A stretch of 64,000 nt of DNA from Saccharopolyspora ipomoeae (GCF_029952525.1 NZ_JASAOF010000024.1:1-64000), one strand, 5' to 3'; counted from the first letter of the stretch, positions 53,456 through 62,312 are shown. Made by a program: numbers and translations. Notes: generated by a model from the letters alone, not told the origin.

Positions 53456-54001
53456 TTAGAGGTACTGCCCGGTGCCTTTCATCGGCCCCATGTCCGGTTC
53501 GCCGGACCCGGCGGGCAGGCCCCGGCGCATCTGCTCCAGCTGAGCCCGCGCGGCCATCTGCTGGGCGAACAGCGCCGTCTGCAGGCCGTGGAACAGGCCC
53601 TCCAGCCAGCCCACCAGCTGCGCCTGGGCGATCCGCAGCTCGGCGTCCGAAGGCGTGCTCTCCTGCGCGAACGGCAGCGACAGCCGCTCCAGCTCCTCGA
53701 TGAGCTCCGGCGCCAGGCCCTGCTCCAGCTCCCGGATCGAGGACTGGTGGATCTCCTTGAGCCTGCTGCGGCTGGCCTCGTCCAGCGGCGCCTGGCGGAC
53801 CTCCTCCAGCAGCTGCTTGATCATCGTGCCGATGCGCATCACCTTGGCCGGCTGCTCGACCATGCCGTTGATGTCCTCGCCCTGCTCGTGGCCTTCTCCG
53901 CCCGCCTCGGCGGCGGCCTCGGCGGACGCGGCGCCGACCGGGTTGCCGTCCTCGCCGACCACGAACACCTGCGGGCGCTGTTGCTCGTTCATGCCTCCCA
54001 T
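53456..54001 (-). CDS. bpa: Bacterial proteasome activator Bpa
   Basis: The 181-residue protein matches mycobacterial Bpa (Rv3780), a ring-shaped, ATP-independent activator that opens the 20S proteasome. The disordered N terminus is followed by the four-helix core VEQPAKVMRIGTMIKQLLEE and SDAELRIAQAQLVGWLEGLF, nearly unchanged from the mycobacterial protein, and the C terminus ends GTGQYL, the GQYL motif that docks into the proteasome alpha ring. This implies that the organism has a Pup-proteasome system elsewhere. ATG 54001 or 53992 may be used. Confidence 0.95.
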   Translation of the reverse strand: MGGMNEQQRPQVFVVGEDGNPVGAASAEAAAEAGGEGHEQGEDINGMVEQPAKVMRIGTMIKQLLEEVRQAPLDEASRSRLKEIHQSSIRELEQGLAPELIEELERLSLPFAQESTPSDAELRIAQAQLVGWLEGLFHGLQTALFAQQMAARAQLEQMRRGLPAGSGEPDMGPMKGTGQYL

Positions 54002-54123
54002 GCTTCCAGTCTGCCGCGCCCGCGCGGGCCGCGTAGTCCCGACTCGCCCGCAGCGCTGGGGAAACGGATCACGAATGATGCAGTATTGGCCACCCGGAGG
54101 GGGAAACGCGGCTCGCGTGTGCG

Positions 54124-54136
54124 TAGTGTCTGAATC
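54124..54136 (+). promoter_or_regulatory. Probable -10 element of the leaderless PLP-fold gene
   Basis: TAGTGT at 54124-54129 ends seven bases before the ATG at 54137 and no purine-rich site lies between. Confidence 0.4.
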
Positions 54137-55336
54137 ATGGCGTTCGACGTCGCGGCGGTTCGCGGACTCTTCCCCGCGCTCGGCGACGGGTGGGTGCACC
54201 TGGACGCCCCGGCCGGCATGCAGGTTCCCGAACAGGTGGCCACGGCGGCGTCGACGGCGCTGCGGGCCCCGGTTTCCGGGCCTGGCGGGAACTTCCCCGC
54301 CTCGCAGCGCGCCGAGGCGATCGTGGAGGCCGCTCGTCGCGCGATCGCGGATCTCGTAGGTGCCAAGCCTTCCGGGGTGGTGCTCGGGCCGAACTCGGCC
54401 GTGCTCCTCGGGCGGCTCGCCGACGCGCTCGGCGACGGCTGGATGATCGGCGACGACGTCGTCGTGTCCCGGCTCGACTCGCCCGCCAACGTCGACCCGT
54501 GGCAGCGCGCCGCGCAGCGCTCCGGCTCCACCGTGCGCTGGGCGGAGATCGACATCGAGACCTGCGAGCTGCCGACCTGGCAGTACGGCGAGCTGGTCAC
54601 CCCGCGCACCAAGGTGGTGGCGGTCACCGCCGCCTCCGGTGCCGTCGGCACCCGGCCCGACCTGCGCCCGGCCGCCGAGGCCGCCGACGAGCACGACGCG
54701 CTGCTGGTCGTCGACGCCTCCGCGGCGGCTCCGTTCGTGCCGCTGGACATCACCGAGCTCGGCGCCGACGTCATCGCCGTCAACGCCTCGGCGTGGGGCG
54801 GGCCGCAGGTGGGCGCGCTGGCGTTCCGCGACCCGGCGATGCTCGACCACCTGCCGTCGGTGGCGCTGGACCACAGCGCCCGCGGCCCGGAGCGGCTGGA
54901 GATGGGCCCGCACGCGCTGCCGCTGCTGGCGGGCCTGGTCGCCTCGGTGGACTACCTCGCCGGGCTCGACGACGCGGCCATCGGACCGCGCCGCGAGCGG
55001 CTGCTGACCTCGCTGCGCGCGGTGAAGTCGTACCAGGCGGGGCTGCTGAACACCCTCACCAACGGGCTGCGCAAGATCGACGACGTGATGCTCATCGGCG
55101 ACTCGATGCGGCGGATCCCGGCGGTGGCCTTCACCGTCAACGGCGTGAAGGCCGAGGACGCCGTCGCCCACCTCGCCGACCGGGGGATCTGCGCCTTCGC
55201 CGATCCGGGCACCCACGGGGTCTTCGCCGCGCTGGGCGCGGCCGAGGTGGGCGGGGCCGTCTGCGTGGGCCTGGCCCACTACACCAACACCACCGAAGTC
55301 GACCAGCTGCTCCAGGCCGTCGCCGAACTCACCTGA
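54137..55336 (+). CDS. Cysteine-desulfurase-like protein lacking the PLP lysine
   Basis: The 399-residue protein has the class V aminotransferase fold (LDAPAGMQVPEQV near 22, SRLDSPANVDPW near 110, VVDASAAAPFVPLDI near 194). At the place of the Schiff-base lysine, usually in an SxHK block, the sequence is VNASAWGGPQVGALAF near 214, without Lys. As I remember it, the mycobacterial counterpart Rv3778c has a similar AHAWGGP sequence, so this is a family trait rather than damage. It may bind PLP differently or have a non-catalytic or other role. It is divergent from bpa. Confidence 0.82.
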   Translation: MAFDVAAVRGLFPALGDGWVHLDAPAGMQVPEQVATAASTALRAPVSGPGGNFPASQRAEAIVEAARRAIADLVGAKPSGVVLGPNSAVLLGRLADALGDGWMIGDDVVVSRLDSPANVDPWQRAAQRSGSTVRWAEIDIETCELPTWQYGELVTPRTKVVAVTAASGAVGTRPDLRPAAEAADEHDALLVVDASAAAPFVPLDITELGADVIAVNASAWGGPQVGALAFRDPAMLDHLPSVALDHSARGPERLEMGPHALPLLAGLVASVDYLAGLDDAAIGPRRERLLTSLRAVKSYQAGLLNTLTNGLRKIDDVMLIGDSMRRIPAVAFTVNGVKAEDAVAHLADRGICAFADPGTHGVFAALGAAEVGGAVCVGLAHYTNTTEVDQLLQAVAELT

Positions 55337-55346
55337 CCGGGTGGGA

Positions 55347-55438
55347 GTTCGGATCTCGCGCGGAGCTCGAAGCCGCGATCGATCGGACCCGCGATCGATC
55401 GGACCCGCGATCGATCCAACTCCGCGCGACATCCGAAC
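55347..55438. terminator. Long inverted repeat with tandem 16-mers between convergent genes
   Basis: Arms 55347-55365 and 55420-55438 pair over 19 bp with one mismatch. Between them the 16-mer GCGATCGATCGGACCC occurs at 55375 and 55391 and in part at 55407. The unit fills the gap between two convergent stops and should end both transcripts. Confidence 0.7.
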
Positions 55439-55441
55439 CCG

Positions 55442-56419
55442 TCACCGCACCAGGAGGATCTTGCCCCGGACGTCGCCCGCTTCGAGGGTGGCGTGGGCGC
55501 GGGAGGCCTCGGCCATCGGGACGCGGGCGTGCACCGGCATCCGCACCTCGCCCGCTTCGACCAGCGGCCAGAGGCGCTCGCGCACGTCGGCGACGATGCG
55601 GGCCTTGCCGTTCGGGCCCTCGACGGGGCGACCGCGCAGCCCGAGCATCGACATCCGCAGCCGCTTCATGAGCATCTTGCCCATGTTCAGCTCGGCCTTG
55701 GCGCCGCCCTGCATCCCGATCACGGCCAGGAACCCGTCGGGGGCCAGCGCCGAGAGATTGCGGTCCAAATAGGACGCACCCATGTTGTCCAGGATGATGT
55801 TCGCGCCGCCGAGTCCCTTGAGGACCTCGACGAAGTCCTCGTCGCGGTAGGAGATCACCGGGTCCGCGCCCAGCTCCGCGCACAGCGCCCGGCTCTCCGC
55901 CGACCCGGCGGTCGCCGCGACCCGCGCGCCCAGCGCCTTGGCGACCTGGATGGCGCAGGTGCCGATGCCGCCCGCGCCGCCGTGCACCAGGAACAGGTGC
56001 CCTTCCCGGAGCCCCGCCTCCATCACCACGTTCGACCAGACCGTGCAGGCGACCTCGGGAATGCCCGCCGCCTCCACCAGGTCCACCCCGTCGGGCTTGG
56101 GCAGCACCTGCGCGGCCGGGACCGCGACCCGCTCGGCGTAGCCGCCGCCGGCGAGCAGCGCGCAGACCTCGTCGCCGACGTTCCAGCCGGTCACGCCGTC
56201 ACCGATCTCGGCGATGGTGCCGGAACACTCCAGTCCGGGGATGTCGCTTGCGCCCTTCGGCGGCGGGTAGTTGCCTTGGCGCTGAGCGAGGTCGGCGCGG
56301 TTGACCGCTCCGGCGGCGACGTCGATGACCACTTCACCGGGACCGGGTTCCGGGTCCGGGTGCTCCGTCCACACCAGAACGTCGGGGCCGCCAGGCTCGC
56401 TGATTGAAATCCCATGCAT
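55442..56419 (-). CDS. NADPH:quinone oxidoreductase / zinc-free MDR protein
   Basis: The 325-residue medium-chain dehydrogenase has the PIG3/QOR features: NRADLAQRQGNYPPP near 41 instead of catalytic zinc ligands, the nucleotide fold VHGGAGGIGTCAIQVAKALGA near 145 and a C-terminal HARVPMAEASRAHATLEAG. It should reduce quinones or similar electrophiles with NADPH. It lies next to the PLP-fold gene as Rv3777 and Rv3778c do in M. tuberculosis. ATG 56419 begins the family (MHGISISEPGGPDVL). Confidence 0.9.
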   Translation of the reverse strand: MHGISISEPGGPDVLVWTEHPDPEPGPGEVVIDVAAGAVNRADLAQRQGNYPPPKGASDIPGLECSGTIAEIGDGVTGWNVGDEVCALLAGGGYAERVAVPAAQVLPKPDGVDLVEAAGIPEVACTVWSNVVMEAGLREGHLFLVHGGAGGIGTCAIQVAKALGARVAATAGSAESRALCAELGADPVISYRDEDFVEVLKGLGGANIILDNMGASYLDRNLSALAPDGFLAVIGMQGGAKAELNMGKMLMKRLRMSMLGLRGRPVEGPNGKARIVADVRERLWPLVEAGEVRMPVHARVPMAEASRAHATLEAGDVRGKILLVR

Positions 56420-56569
56420 GCCCGTGACGGTAGTCAGCCGCGGGCGGCGCGAAAACCGAGAACTCGGGTCCGGCCGGGAAAAACGGGAAACATTCCCACT
56501 TCTGAACTCGTGCGGGTTTCGCTTGACTGGGATCCTCATCCACCCATTCCACTCAAAACGGGGAGCACG

Positions 56570-58081
56570 ATGAGTTCGCGAACCATCACACCCAGACGCA
56601 CCGCGGCGGCGCTGGTCGCCACCTGCGCGGCCGCGCTGGTCGCCATCGCCCCGGCCTCGGCCGCCCCCGCGGGGCTCGGCGACCGGGTCACCGGCGACGC
56701 GGTGAACCGCCACCTGAACGCGTTGCAGCGCATCGCCGACCTCAACGGCGGCAACCGCGCGTCCGGGCTGCCCGGCTACGAGGCGAGCGTGGACTACGTG
56801 GCGGGCAAGCTGCGCGGCGCGGGTTTCGACGTGACCACGCCGGAGTTCACCTACGACGCCTTCTACCTGGACTCCTTCAGCCTCGCGGTCGCCGGTCAGC
56901 CCACCGAGGGCGACGCGCTGGAGTACTCCCCGGCCACCCCGCAGGGCGGCATCACCGCCCCGCTGTCGGTCGCCGCGGTCGACGACACCCCGGGCTGCGA
57001 GGCGAGCGACTTCGGTCCTGAGGTGGCGGGCTCGGTCGCGCTGATCCAGCGCGGTTCCTGCACCTTCGCGCAGAAGCAGCAGGTCGCGGCCGACGCGGGC
57101 GCCGTGGGCGTGATCATCTACAACAACGTCGAGGGACCGCTCAACGGCACGCTCGGCGACCCGGCCGACGCGCGGATCCCCAGCGCGGGCACGTCCATGC
57201 AGGTCGGGCAGGCCCTGGCCGGTCAGGCGGGCGCCGAGGTGAAGCTGGACGTCCAGTCGCGGCTGGAGACCGTCACCACCCGCAACGTCGTGGCCCAGAC
57301 CCGCACCGGCCGCCCGGACAACGTCGTGATGGCCGGCGCGCACCTCGACAGCGTGCCGGAGGGACCGGGCATCAACGACAACGGCAGCGGCAGCGCCGGG
57401 CTGCTGGAGACGGCGCTGCGGATGGGTGGCAGCCCGCAGTCGGAGAACGCGGTCCGCTTCGCCTGGTGGGGCGCGGAGGAGTCCGGGCTGGTCGGCTCGA
57501 CGCAGTACGTCCAGGGCCTGACCTTCGAGCAGCAGCTGGACATCGCCCTGTACCTGAACTTCGACATGATCGGCTCGCCGAACGCCGCCTACCTCGCCTA
57601 CGACGGCGACGACTCGGACGGCGTCGGCTCGGGTCCGGGACCGCAGGGATCGGGTCAGATCGAGAAGGACCTGACCGCGGCGATGGCCGCGCAGGGCGTG
57701 GAGCTGGAGGGCACCGACTTCGACGGGCGCTCCGACTACGGCGAGTTCATCGCCAACGGCATCCCGGCGGGCGGCCTGTTCACCGGCGCCGAGGAGGTCA
57801 AGACCGAGGAGCAGGCGGCCAAGTGGGGTGGCACGGCGGGCGTCGCGTTCGACCCGAACTACCACCAGCCCGGTGACGACCTCGGCAACATCGACCGCGT
57901 CGCCCTGGAGCGCAACGCCAAGGGCCTGGCCGACGTCATCGAGGCGTACTCGCACAGCACCGAGGGCGTCAACGGGATGCGGACCCGCGAGGAGCGGGCC
58001 GCACTCCGCCACTCCCAGCTGAGCGCGTTCGCCGAGCACGCCCGCGGCCCGGCCGTCCCGCACGGCCACAACGCGAGCTGA
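56570..58081 (+). CDS. Secreted M28-family zinc aminopeptidase with PA domain
   Basis: The 503-residue precursor has a Sec signal (residues 1-33, TAAALVATCAAALVAIAPASA), a protease-associated domain insertion about 130-225 and an M28 catalytic domain. Zinc ligands are His in GAHLDSVPEGPG, the bridging Asp in GINDNGSG, Glu-Glu in WWGAEESGLVG, Asp in FDMIGSP and His in NYHQPGDD. It is close to Streptomyces-type leucine aminopeptidases but has an extra C-terminal 40 residues. ATG 56570 has GGGGAG upstream. A TTGACT lies at 56523-56528 but no clear -10 was found. Confidence 0.93.
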   Translation: MSSRTITPRRTAAALVATCAAALVAIAPASAAPAGLGDRVTGDAVNRHLNALQRIADLNGGNRASGLPGYEASVDYVAGKLRGAGFDVTTPEFTYDAFYLDSFSLAVAGQPTEGDALEYSPATPQGGITAPLSVAAVDDTPGCEASDFGPEVAGSVALIQRGSCTFAQKQQVAADAGAVGVIIYNNVEGPLNGTLGDPADARIPSAGTSMQVGQALAGQAGAEVKLDVQSRLETVTTRNVVAQTRTGRPDNVVMAGAHLDSVPEGPGINDNGSGSAGLLETALRMGGSPQSENAVRFAWWGAEESGLVGSTQYVQGLTFEQQLDIALYLNFDMIGSPNAAYLAYDGDDSDGVGSGPGPQGSGQIEKDLTAAMAAQGVELEGTDFDGRSDYGEFIANGIPAGGLFTGAEEVKTEEQAAKWGGTAGVAFDPNYHQPGDDLGNIDRVALERNAKGLADVIEAYSHSTEGVNGMRTREERAALRHSQLSAFAEHARGPAVPHGHNAS

Positions 58082-58099
58082 CCTCGGGCGCTCACCGCG

Positions 58100-58747
58100 T
58101 CAGCGGCGCCAGAAGAAGTGGTGCTCGACGCCGCTCGGCGCGGTGATGCGCTCCAGGTGGTAGCGGTCGGTCAGCTCCTCGGGGCTGTTCCACAACCGCA
58201 CGCCGTCGCCGAGCTCGATCGGGACGACGGCGATGTGCATCTCGTCGATCAGGTCGGCGTCGATGAACTCCCGCAGCGTGCTGATGCCGCCGCCGATGCG
58301 CACGTCCTTGCCGTCGGCGGCGGCCTTGGCCTTCTCGACGGCTTCCCGCGGCGTCACGTCGACGAAGTGGAACGTGGTGTCGGACAGCGTGAAGGAGGGC
58401 CGCTCGTGGTGGGTGAGGACGAAGACCGGCGTGTGGAACGGCGGCTCGTCACCCCACCAGCCCTGCCACTCGTGGTCCTGCCACGGGCCGCGCTGCGGTC
58501 CGAACTTGTTGCGCCCCATGATCTCGGCACCGATGTTGCGGGTGAAGTCCCGCGAGATGTAGTCCTCGAACCCGCGCGTGCCGCCCTCGTCGGTCCGGTT
58601 CGGCCAGCTTGCGGTGGCTCCGACCCAGGACATCAGCGACATCGGGTTCACGGCTTTGCCGAACGGTTGCTCGAAGCTCTGGTCGTGCCCGGCTCCGATG
58701 CCGTCCCGGGAAACGCTCATGCAGTGAACGCGAACGCGCTGGGTCAT
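58100..58747 (-). CDS. RibD C-terminal / dihydrofolate-reductase-like protein
   Basis: The 215-residue protein has the DHFR-like RibD_C fold: SVSRDGIGAG near 12, EIMGRNKFG near 75, TPVFVLTHHERPSF near 105, then KDVRIGGGISTLREFIDADLIDEMHIAVVPIELGDG near 145, which contains the NADPH-binding GGG. Stand-alone members of this group are reductases of unknown substrate. The start is ATG 58747, with MSVSRDG nine codons later as an alternative. It ends 18 bases after the convergent peptidase stop. Confidence 0.85.
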   Translation of the reverse strand: MTQRVRVHCMSVSRDGIGAGHDQSFEQPFGKAVNPMSLMSWVGATASWPNRTDEGGTRGFEDYISRDFTRNIGAEIMGRNKFGPQRGPWQDHEWQGWWGDEPPFHTPVFVLTHHERPSFTLSDTTFHFVDVTPREAVEKAKAAADGKDVRIGGGISTLREFIDADLIDEMHIAVVPIELGDGVRLWNSPEELTDRYHLERITAPSGVEHHFFWRR

Positions 58748-58911
58748 GGTGTGCCTCGTCCTCGTGGTCGTCGTGACACCACGAACCTAGGCCGTCGGCG
58801 CGTCCAGGTCTTCTCCGATCTTGCGCACTCCAGCGCGCGCTCGGAGGTCGCGCGACATCCCGTGCGCGCGGCGAACGGAATCTCGCGCGAACCCCGCTCG
58901 AAGGGCCGCGG

Positions 58912-59109
58912 TCAAGCGCCGACGGTCTCCGCGTCGGCGCGCTCGCCCGCCAGCAGCGCCACCCGGTAGTGGGCCAGCGACTTGTTGAGGCGGTCGCGGG
59001 CCAGCTTCGCCTGTTCGTCGTCGACCCCGATCCCGAGGTGCGCGCACACGGCGGCGCCGGTGGGCTTCGGCCGGGCCTTCACGTCCTGTGTCTCATCCAC
59101 GGACACCAT
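58912..59109 (-). CDS. Small hypothetical protein
   Basis: The 65-residue product has an N-terminal stretch rich in Val and charged residues, then GAAVCAHLGIGVDDEQAKLARDRLNKSLAHYRVALLAGERAD, which reads as one or two helices with a good codon pattern. No family is recognised. The ATG at 59109 may be replaced by GTG 59106. It is codirectional with the HTH gene 72 bases upstream. Confidence 0.5.
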   Translation of the reverse strand: MVSVDETQDVKARPKPTGAAVCAHLGIGVDDEQAKLARDRLNKSLAHYRVALLAGERADAETVGA

Positions 59110-59181
59110 GCTCGCAGCCTCGGCCCGACATCGTTCCCCGAGGCTGCCGTCCAGCCGATGAACCCGCCGTGACCAGCGCGT

Positions 59182-59400
59182 TCATGCCTGGACGACCACG
59201 CCCATGACCTCTAGGAACCGCAGCGCCAGCGGCTTGGCCGGGACGATCTGGTGGGCTTCGAAGCGCGCCACGTCGGACTCGGCGATGCCGGCCGACGCCG
59301 CGAGCCTCGCGTGGTCCCAGCCCAGCTCCTGGCGCGTGAGGAGCACCAGCCGGACCAGGTCTTCGGTGTCGTGGGGGTGTTCTCGCTCGGTTCCACTCAC
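59182..59400 (-). CDS. Small XRE-type helix-turn-helix protein
   Basis: The 72-residue product is one Cro/CI-type DNA-binding domain: LVRLVLLTRQELGWDHARLA, then ASAGIAESDVARFE as the turn and recognition helix, ending MGVVVQA. It would be a small transcription regulator, possibly acting as a dimer. The start is GTG 59400. No partner toxin is seen; the 65-residue ORF downstream could be linked but shows no toxin features. Confidence 0.65.
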   Translation of the reverse strand: MSGTEREHPHDTEDLVRLVLLTRQELGWDHARLAASAGIAESDVARFEAHQIVPAKPLALRFLEVMGVVVQA

Positions 59401-59451
59401 GCGCCGACCCTAGCGACCCAAGATCACCGGTTCGTCACCCAGACGTCAGGC

Positions 59452-60339
59452 TCACAGATCGAGGGCGGGTGCGAGCTCGCGCAGCGCGGGCAGCGGGTCG
59501 TCGGCGGGACCGTCCCCGAGGACCTGGATGACCACGTGGTTCGCCCCGGCGTCGAGGTGCCGCCGCACGTGCGCGGCGATCGACTCGGCGTCGCCGATGG
59601 CCACCAGGTGCTCGGCGAGCTCGTCCGAGCCGCCGACGACGAGGTCGGACTCGTCGAAGCCCTGCCGCAACCACGAGTTCCGGTAGTTCGGCAGCTGCGA
59701 GTACATGTGCAGGTGCTGGTGGGCTCGCCGCAGCCCGACCTCGCGGTCGGTGGTGAGCGCGACGGCCTGCTCGCTGACCACCCACTTGTCCGGTCCGAGC
59801 AGCTCGCGCGTGGTCGCGGTCTGCTCCGGGGTGATCAGGTAGGGGTGCGCGCCGTCGGCGGCGGTGCCCGACAGCTCGATCATCTTCGGGCCGAGCGCGG
59901 CCAGCAGCCGGGTCGGCCGCGGCGCACCGGGCTCGACCTTGGCGGAGAGCTCGTCCATGCGCTGCAGGTAGTCGCGCATCGTGGCCAGCGGCTTGGTGTA
60001 GGTCCCGGCGTTGCCCTCGACCAGGGGAGCGTGGCTGACGCCGAGCCCGAGCACGAAGCGCCCCGGGTGCAGCGCGCTGAGCGTGCGGCCACCGGCTTCG
60101 GCGGCCTTGGCGTCGCGCGCGTGGATGTTGGCGATGCCGGTCCCGACGACGAGCCGCTCGGTCGCCCCGAGCAGCGCCCCGGCCTGCGTCAACGACTCCT
60201 TGCCGAACGCCTCCCCGTAGAACAGCGACCCGTAGCCGAGCCGCTCCAACTCCTTCGCCCGGACCTGCACGTCCTGGATCGCCCAGGCATCGCTGGTCCA
60301 CCACACACCGACACGGGACTGGAAATCGATCTGAGCCAT
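59452..60339 (-). CDS. LLM-class F420-dependent oxidoreductase
   Basis: The 295-residue TIM-barrel protein starts AQIDFQSRVGVWWTSDAW and has TERLVVGTGIANIHARDA near 60, GRFVLGLGVSHAPLVEG near 93 and GADGAHPYL-like substrate loop near 160, typical of the TIGR03620-like F420 group. It differs in length and loops from the other LLM protein at 21.5 kb, so the two are not recent duplicates. ATG 60339 begins the conserved region. It is divergent from spo0M. The substrate is unknown. Confidence 0.85.
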   Translation of the reverse strand: MAQIDFQSRVGVWWTSDAWAIQDVQVRAKELERLGYGSLFYGEAFGKESLTQAGALLGATERLVVGTGIANIHARDAKAAEAGGRTLSALHPGRFVLGLGVSHAPLVEGNAGTYTKPLATMRDYLQRMDELSAKVEPGAPRPTRLLAALGPKMIELSGTAADGAHPYLITPEQTATTRELLGPDKWVVSEQAVALTTDREVGLRRAHQHLHMYSQLPNYRNSWLRQGFDESDLVVGGSDELAEHLVAIGDAESIAAHVRRHLDAGANHVVIQVLGDGPADDPLPALRELAPALDL

Positions 60340-60446
60340 GACCCGACGCTATACCCGTGAACCGCGCTTCGCGGGACGCTGAGAAGCGGCTGAAATCTCG
60401 GGCGTTCGGGCTCCGCGCGCGGTGCGCAGGCGCAAGACTGGAGGGC

Positions 60447-61220
60447 ATGTTCAAGAAGCTTTTGGCCGCGGTCGGCGTGGGCGGCGCCGACGTGGAGACC
60501 GAGCTGCACACCCCGGGTGTCCAGCCGGGTGGTCAGGTCCAGGGCGTCGTCCGGCTGCGCGGTGGCGAGGTCCCGCAGCGGTTGGACGGTGTTTCGGTCG
60601 AGTTCGTGACCCGCGTGGAGCGCGAGACCGACGACGGCGAGACGGAGTCCAAGCGCGCGTTCGGGCAGCAGCGGGTCGGCGAGGGCGTCGAGCTGCAGCC
60701 CGGTCAGGTCGTGGAGCTGCCCTTCCAGGCGCTGGCCCCGATGGAAACCCCGATCACCTTCTACAACGGTCGCCACCTGCCGGGCGGCGAGGTCGCGGTC
60801 CGCACCCGCCTGGAGATCAGCGGCGCCGTGGACGCCACCGACACGGACCCGATCGGGGTGGGCGCCCTCCCGGCCCAGCACGTCCTGCTGGAGGCGGTGG
60901 AGCGCCTCGGCTTCCACCTGCACCGAGTCGACTGCGAGGCCGGGCACCTGCGCGGAACCCGCCAGACGCTGCCGTTCTACCAGGAGATCGAGTTCCGCGG
61001 CTCCCCGAACTACCCGCGCCTGAAGCAGCTGGAGGTCACCTTCATCGCAGGCCACGACGGTCTCGACGCGGTCATCGAGGGCGACAAGAAGGCGGGCCTG
61101 CTCACCAGCGGCCGGGACCTCACCAACGTCCTCAACATCGACTACGGGGCCATCGACCAGATCGACTGGGCGGCAGAACTCCACAACCACCTCTCCCGAA
61201 TGGCAAGCGGCTGGCTCTGA
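60447..61220 (+). CDS. SpoOM (Spo0M) arrestin-like protein
   Basis: The 257-residue protein is in the Spo0M family, with arrestin-like beta-sandwich domains: MFKKLLAAVGVGGADVETEL, then GGQVQGVVRLRGGEVPQ near 29 and the second domain TRLEISGAVDATDTDPI near 123. Spo0M proteins affect sporulation and cytoskeleton or membrane organisation in Bacillus; in actinomycetes their role is undefined. ATG 60447 has GGAGG two bases upstream. The convergent gap after it holds three TTTC-type palindromes. Confidence 0.88.
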   Translation: MFKKLLAAVGVGGADVETELHTPGVQPGGQVQGVVRLRGGEVPQRLDGVSVEFVTRVERETDDGETESKRAFGQQRVGEGVELQPGQVVELPFQALAPMETPITFYNGRHLPGGEVAVRTRLEISGAVDATDTDPIGVGALPAQHVLLEAVERLGFHLHRVDCEAGHLRGTRQTLPFYQEIEFRGSPNYPRLKQLEVTFIAGHDGLDAVIEGDKKAGLLTSGRDLTNVLNIDYGAIDQIDWAAELHNHLSRMASGWL

Positions 61221-61295
61221 CGAGAGGAGTTTCGACTGAAACTTCGCCGTCCGAACCCAACGGGACCCCGTAGGCGACGTCTGATGGGGACGCGA

Positions 61296-61311
61296 AGTTT
61301 TCATGAAAACT
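61296..61311. repeat. AGTTTTCATGAAAACT palindrome after spo0M, first
   Basis: A 16-bp perfect palindrome with GCG/CGC flanks that extend it after one mismatch. A related but broken form, AGTTTCGACTGAAACT, lies at 61229-61244, just after the spo0M stop. Confidence 0.88.
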
Positions 61312-61370
61312 GCGCCCCCACGAGGTGCCAACCCGAGTGAAACCCTTGGTGCCCCCGTGCAGGGAGGGGA

Positions 61371-61388
61371 CAGTTTTCATGAAAACTG
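61371..61388. repeat. CAGTTTTCATGAAAACTG palindrome after spo0M, second
   Basis: An 18-bp perfect palindrome 75 bases from the previous one, 58 bases before the stop of the convergent YunG-like gene. The 225-bp gap holds no supported gene. Confidence 0.88.
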
Positions 61389-61445
61389 CACAACCACCCG
61401 GCGAGCGAGAGCGAGTCAGGATTTGCTGCCGAAGCCTGATCGCGA

Positions 61446-61868
61446 CTAGCCGACAGGTTGGCCCGACAGGTGTTTCAGGACCCGTTGCCGGAGGAGCTCG
61501 TACTCCGCGTCCATGCGGGTCTTGCCCGTCGGGCGGGGGACCGGGGCGCCCTCGCCGACGAGTTCGTCGGGTGCGAACTGCTCACGGGTCAGGTCCAGTT
61601 CCAGGCCGCTGCCGAAGCGGTTCCACCAGTGGTAGTCGACGTGCTCGCCGTCGCGGTGGACGGGTCCGCACATCAGCTCCCCGCCGAAGAAGTCGTGGAG
61701 CACGAGGGCAGTGGTCCCGCACTGCCCTCGTGCCGGATTGCCGGGATGCCAATCGGGAACGTCCTCCGGCGCGCAGGTATCCGCACCCCACGAATCCCGG
61801 AGCGCCCGTTCCACGTCGACCAACGACCACAGGATCATGCCCGCAACCATGCCCCGCCCCACCGACAT
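61446..61868 (-). CDS. YunG-like protein
   Basis: The 140-residue soluble protein fits the YunG family seen in Bacillus and actinomycetes: SWGADTCAPEDVPDWHPGNP, GQCGTTALVLHDFFGGEL with a conserved Cys, and HVDYHWWNRFGSGLELDLTREQF. The Cys-His-Asp spacing recalls a papain-like or transglutaminase-like fold, but this is only a resemblance. The start may be ATG 61868 or an internal Met at codon 7 or 11. Function is unknown. Confidence 0.72.
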   Translation of the reverse strand: MSVGRGMVAGMILWSLVDVERALRDSWGADTCAPEDVPDWHPGNPARGQCGTTALVLHDFFGGELMCGPVHRDGEHVDYHWWNRFGSGLELDLTREQFAPDELVGEGAPVPRPTGKTRMDAEYELLRQRVLKHLSGQPVG

Positions 61869-61878
61869 AGGCCGCTGA

Positions 61879-62259
61879 TCAGCTCTCTTCCAGGTAGACG
61901 AGTTCGTTGCCGTCCGGGTCGGTGAAGGCGAACATCGGTGGCTGGCCCTCCCAGCGCAGGACTTCGGCGTTGTGGACCGTGGCGCCCGCTTCGCGGAGGC
62001 GGGCGTGCGCGGCGTCGGCGTCGGCCGTGCCGAGGCGCACGGCCACCGGGATCTCGCTGTTCGCCGGCAGCAGCAACAGCGCCACGTCCGACCCGGGCGG
62101 TGCCACCACCACGAGCCTGGCGCCGGGCCACACCTCGACGTCGGCGCGGCATTCGCAGCCGAGCACCTCGGTGTAGAACTGCAGCGCCCGGTCCTGGTCG
62201 GCCACGGGGATCGAGACGCTCTGGACGTTCGTCGTCATAGCTGCGGTCTGCTCGGTCAT
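61879..62259 (-). CDS. VOC-family (glyoxalase-like) protein
   Basis: The 126-residue protein is a single vicinal-oxygen-chelate domain: VSIPVADQDRALQFYTEVLG near 16, DVALLLLPA near 58 and FAFTDPDGNELVYLEE at the C terminus, whose Glu is a metal ligand in the family. It may act as a lyase, isomerase or resistance protein on a small molecule. ATG 62259 has GGAGG five bases upstream. It follows the MFS gene on the same strand after 53 bases. Confidence 0.87.
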   Translation of the reverse strand: MTEQTAAMTTNVQSVSIPVADQDRALQFYTEVLGCECRADVEVWPGARLVVVAPPGSDVALLLLPANSEIPVAVRLGTADADAAHARLREAGATVHNAEVLRWEGQPPMFAFTDPDGNELVYLEES

Positions 62260-62312
62260 CGTTCCCTCCTCGTCGGACTTCTCAGGAGTGCAGACCGACC
62301 GGGCCCCCGGAA

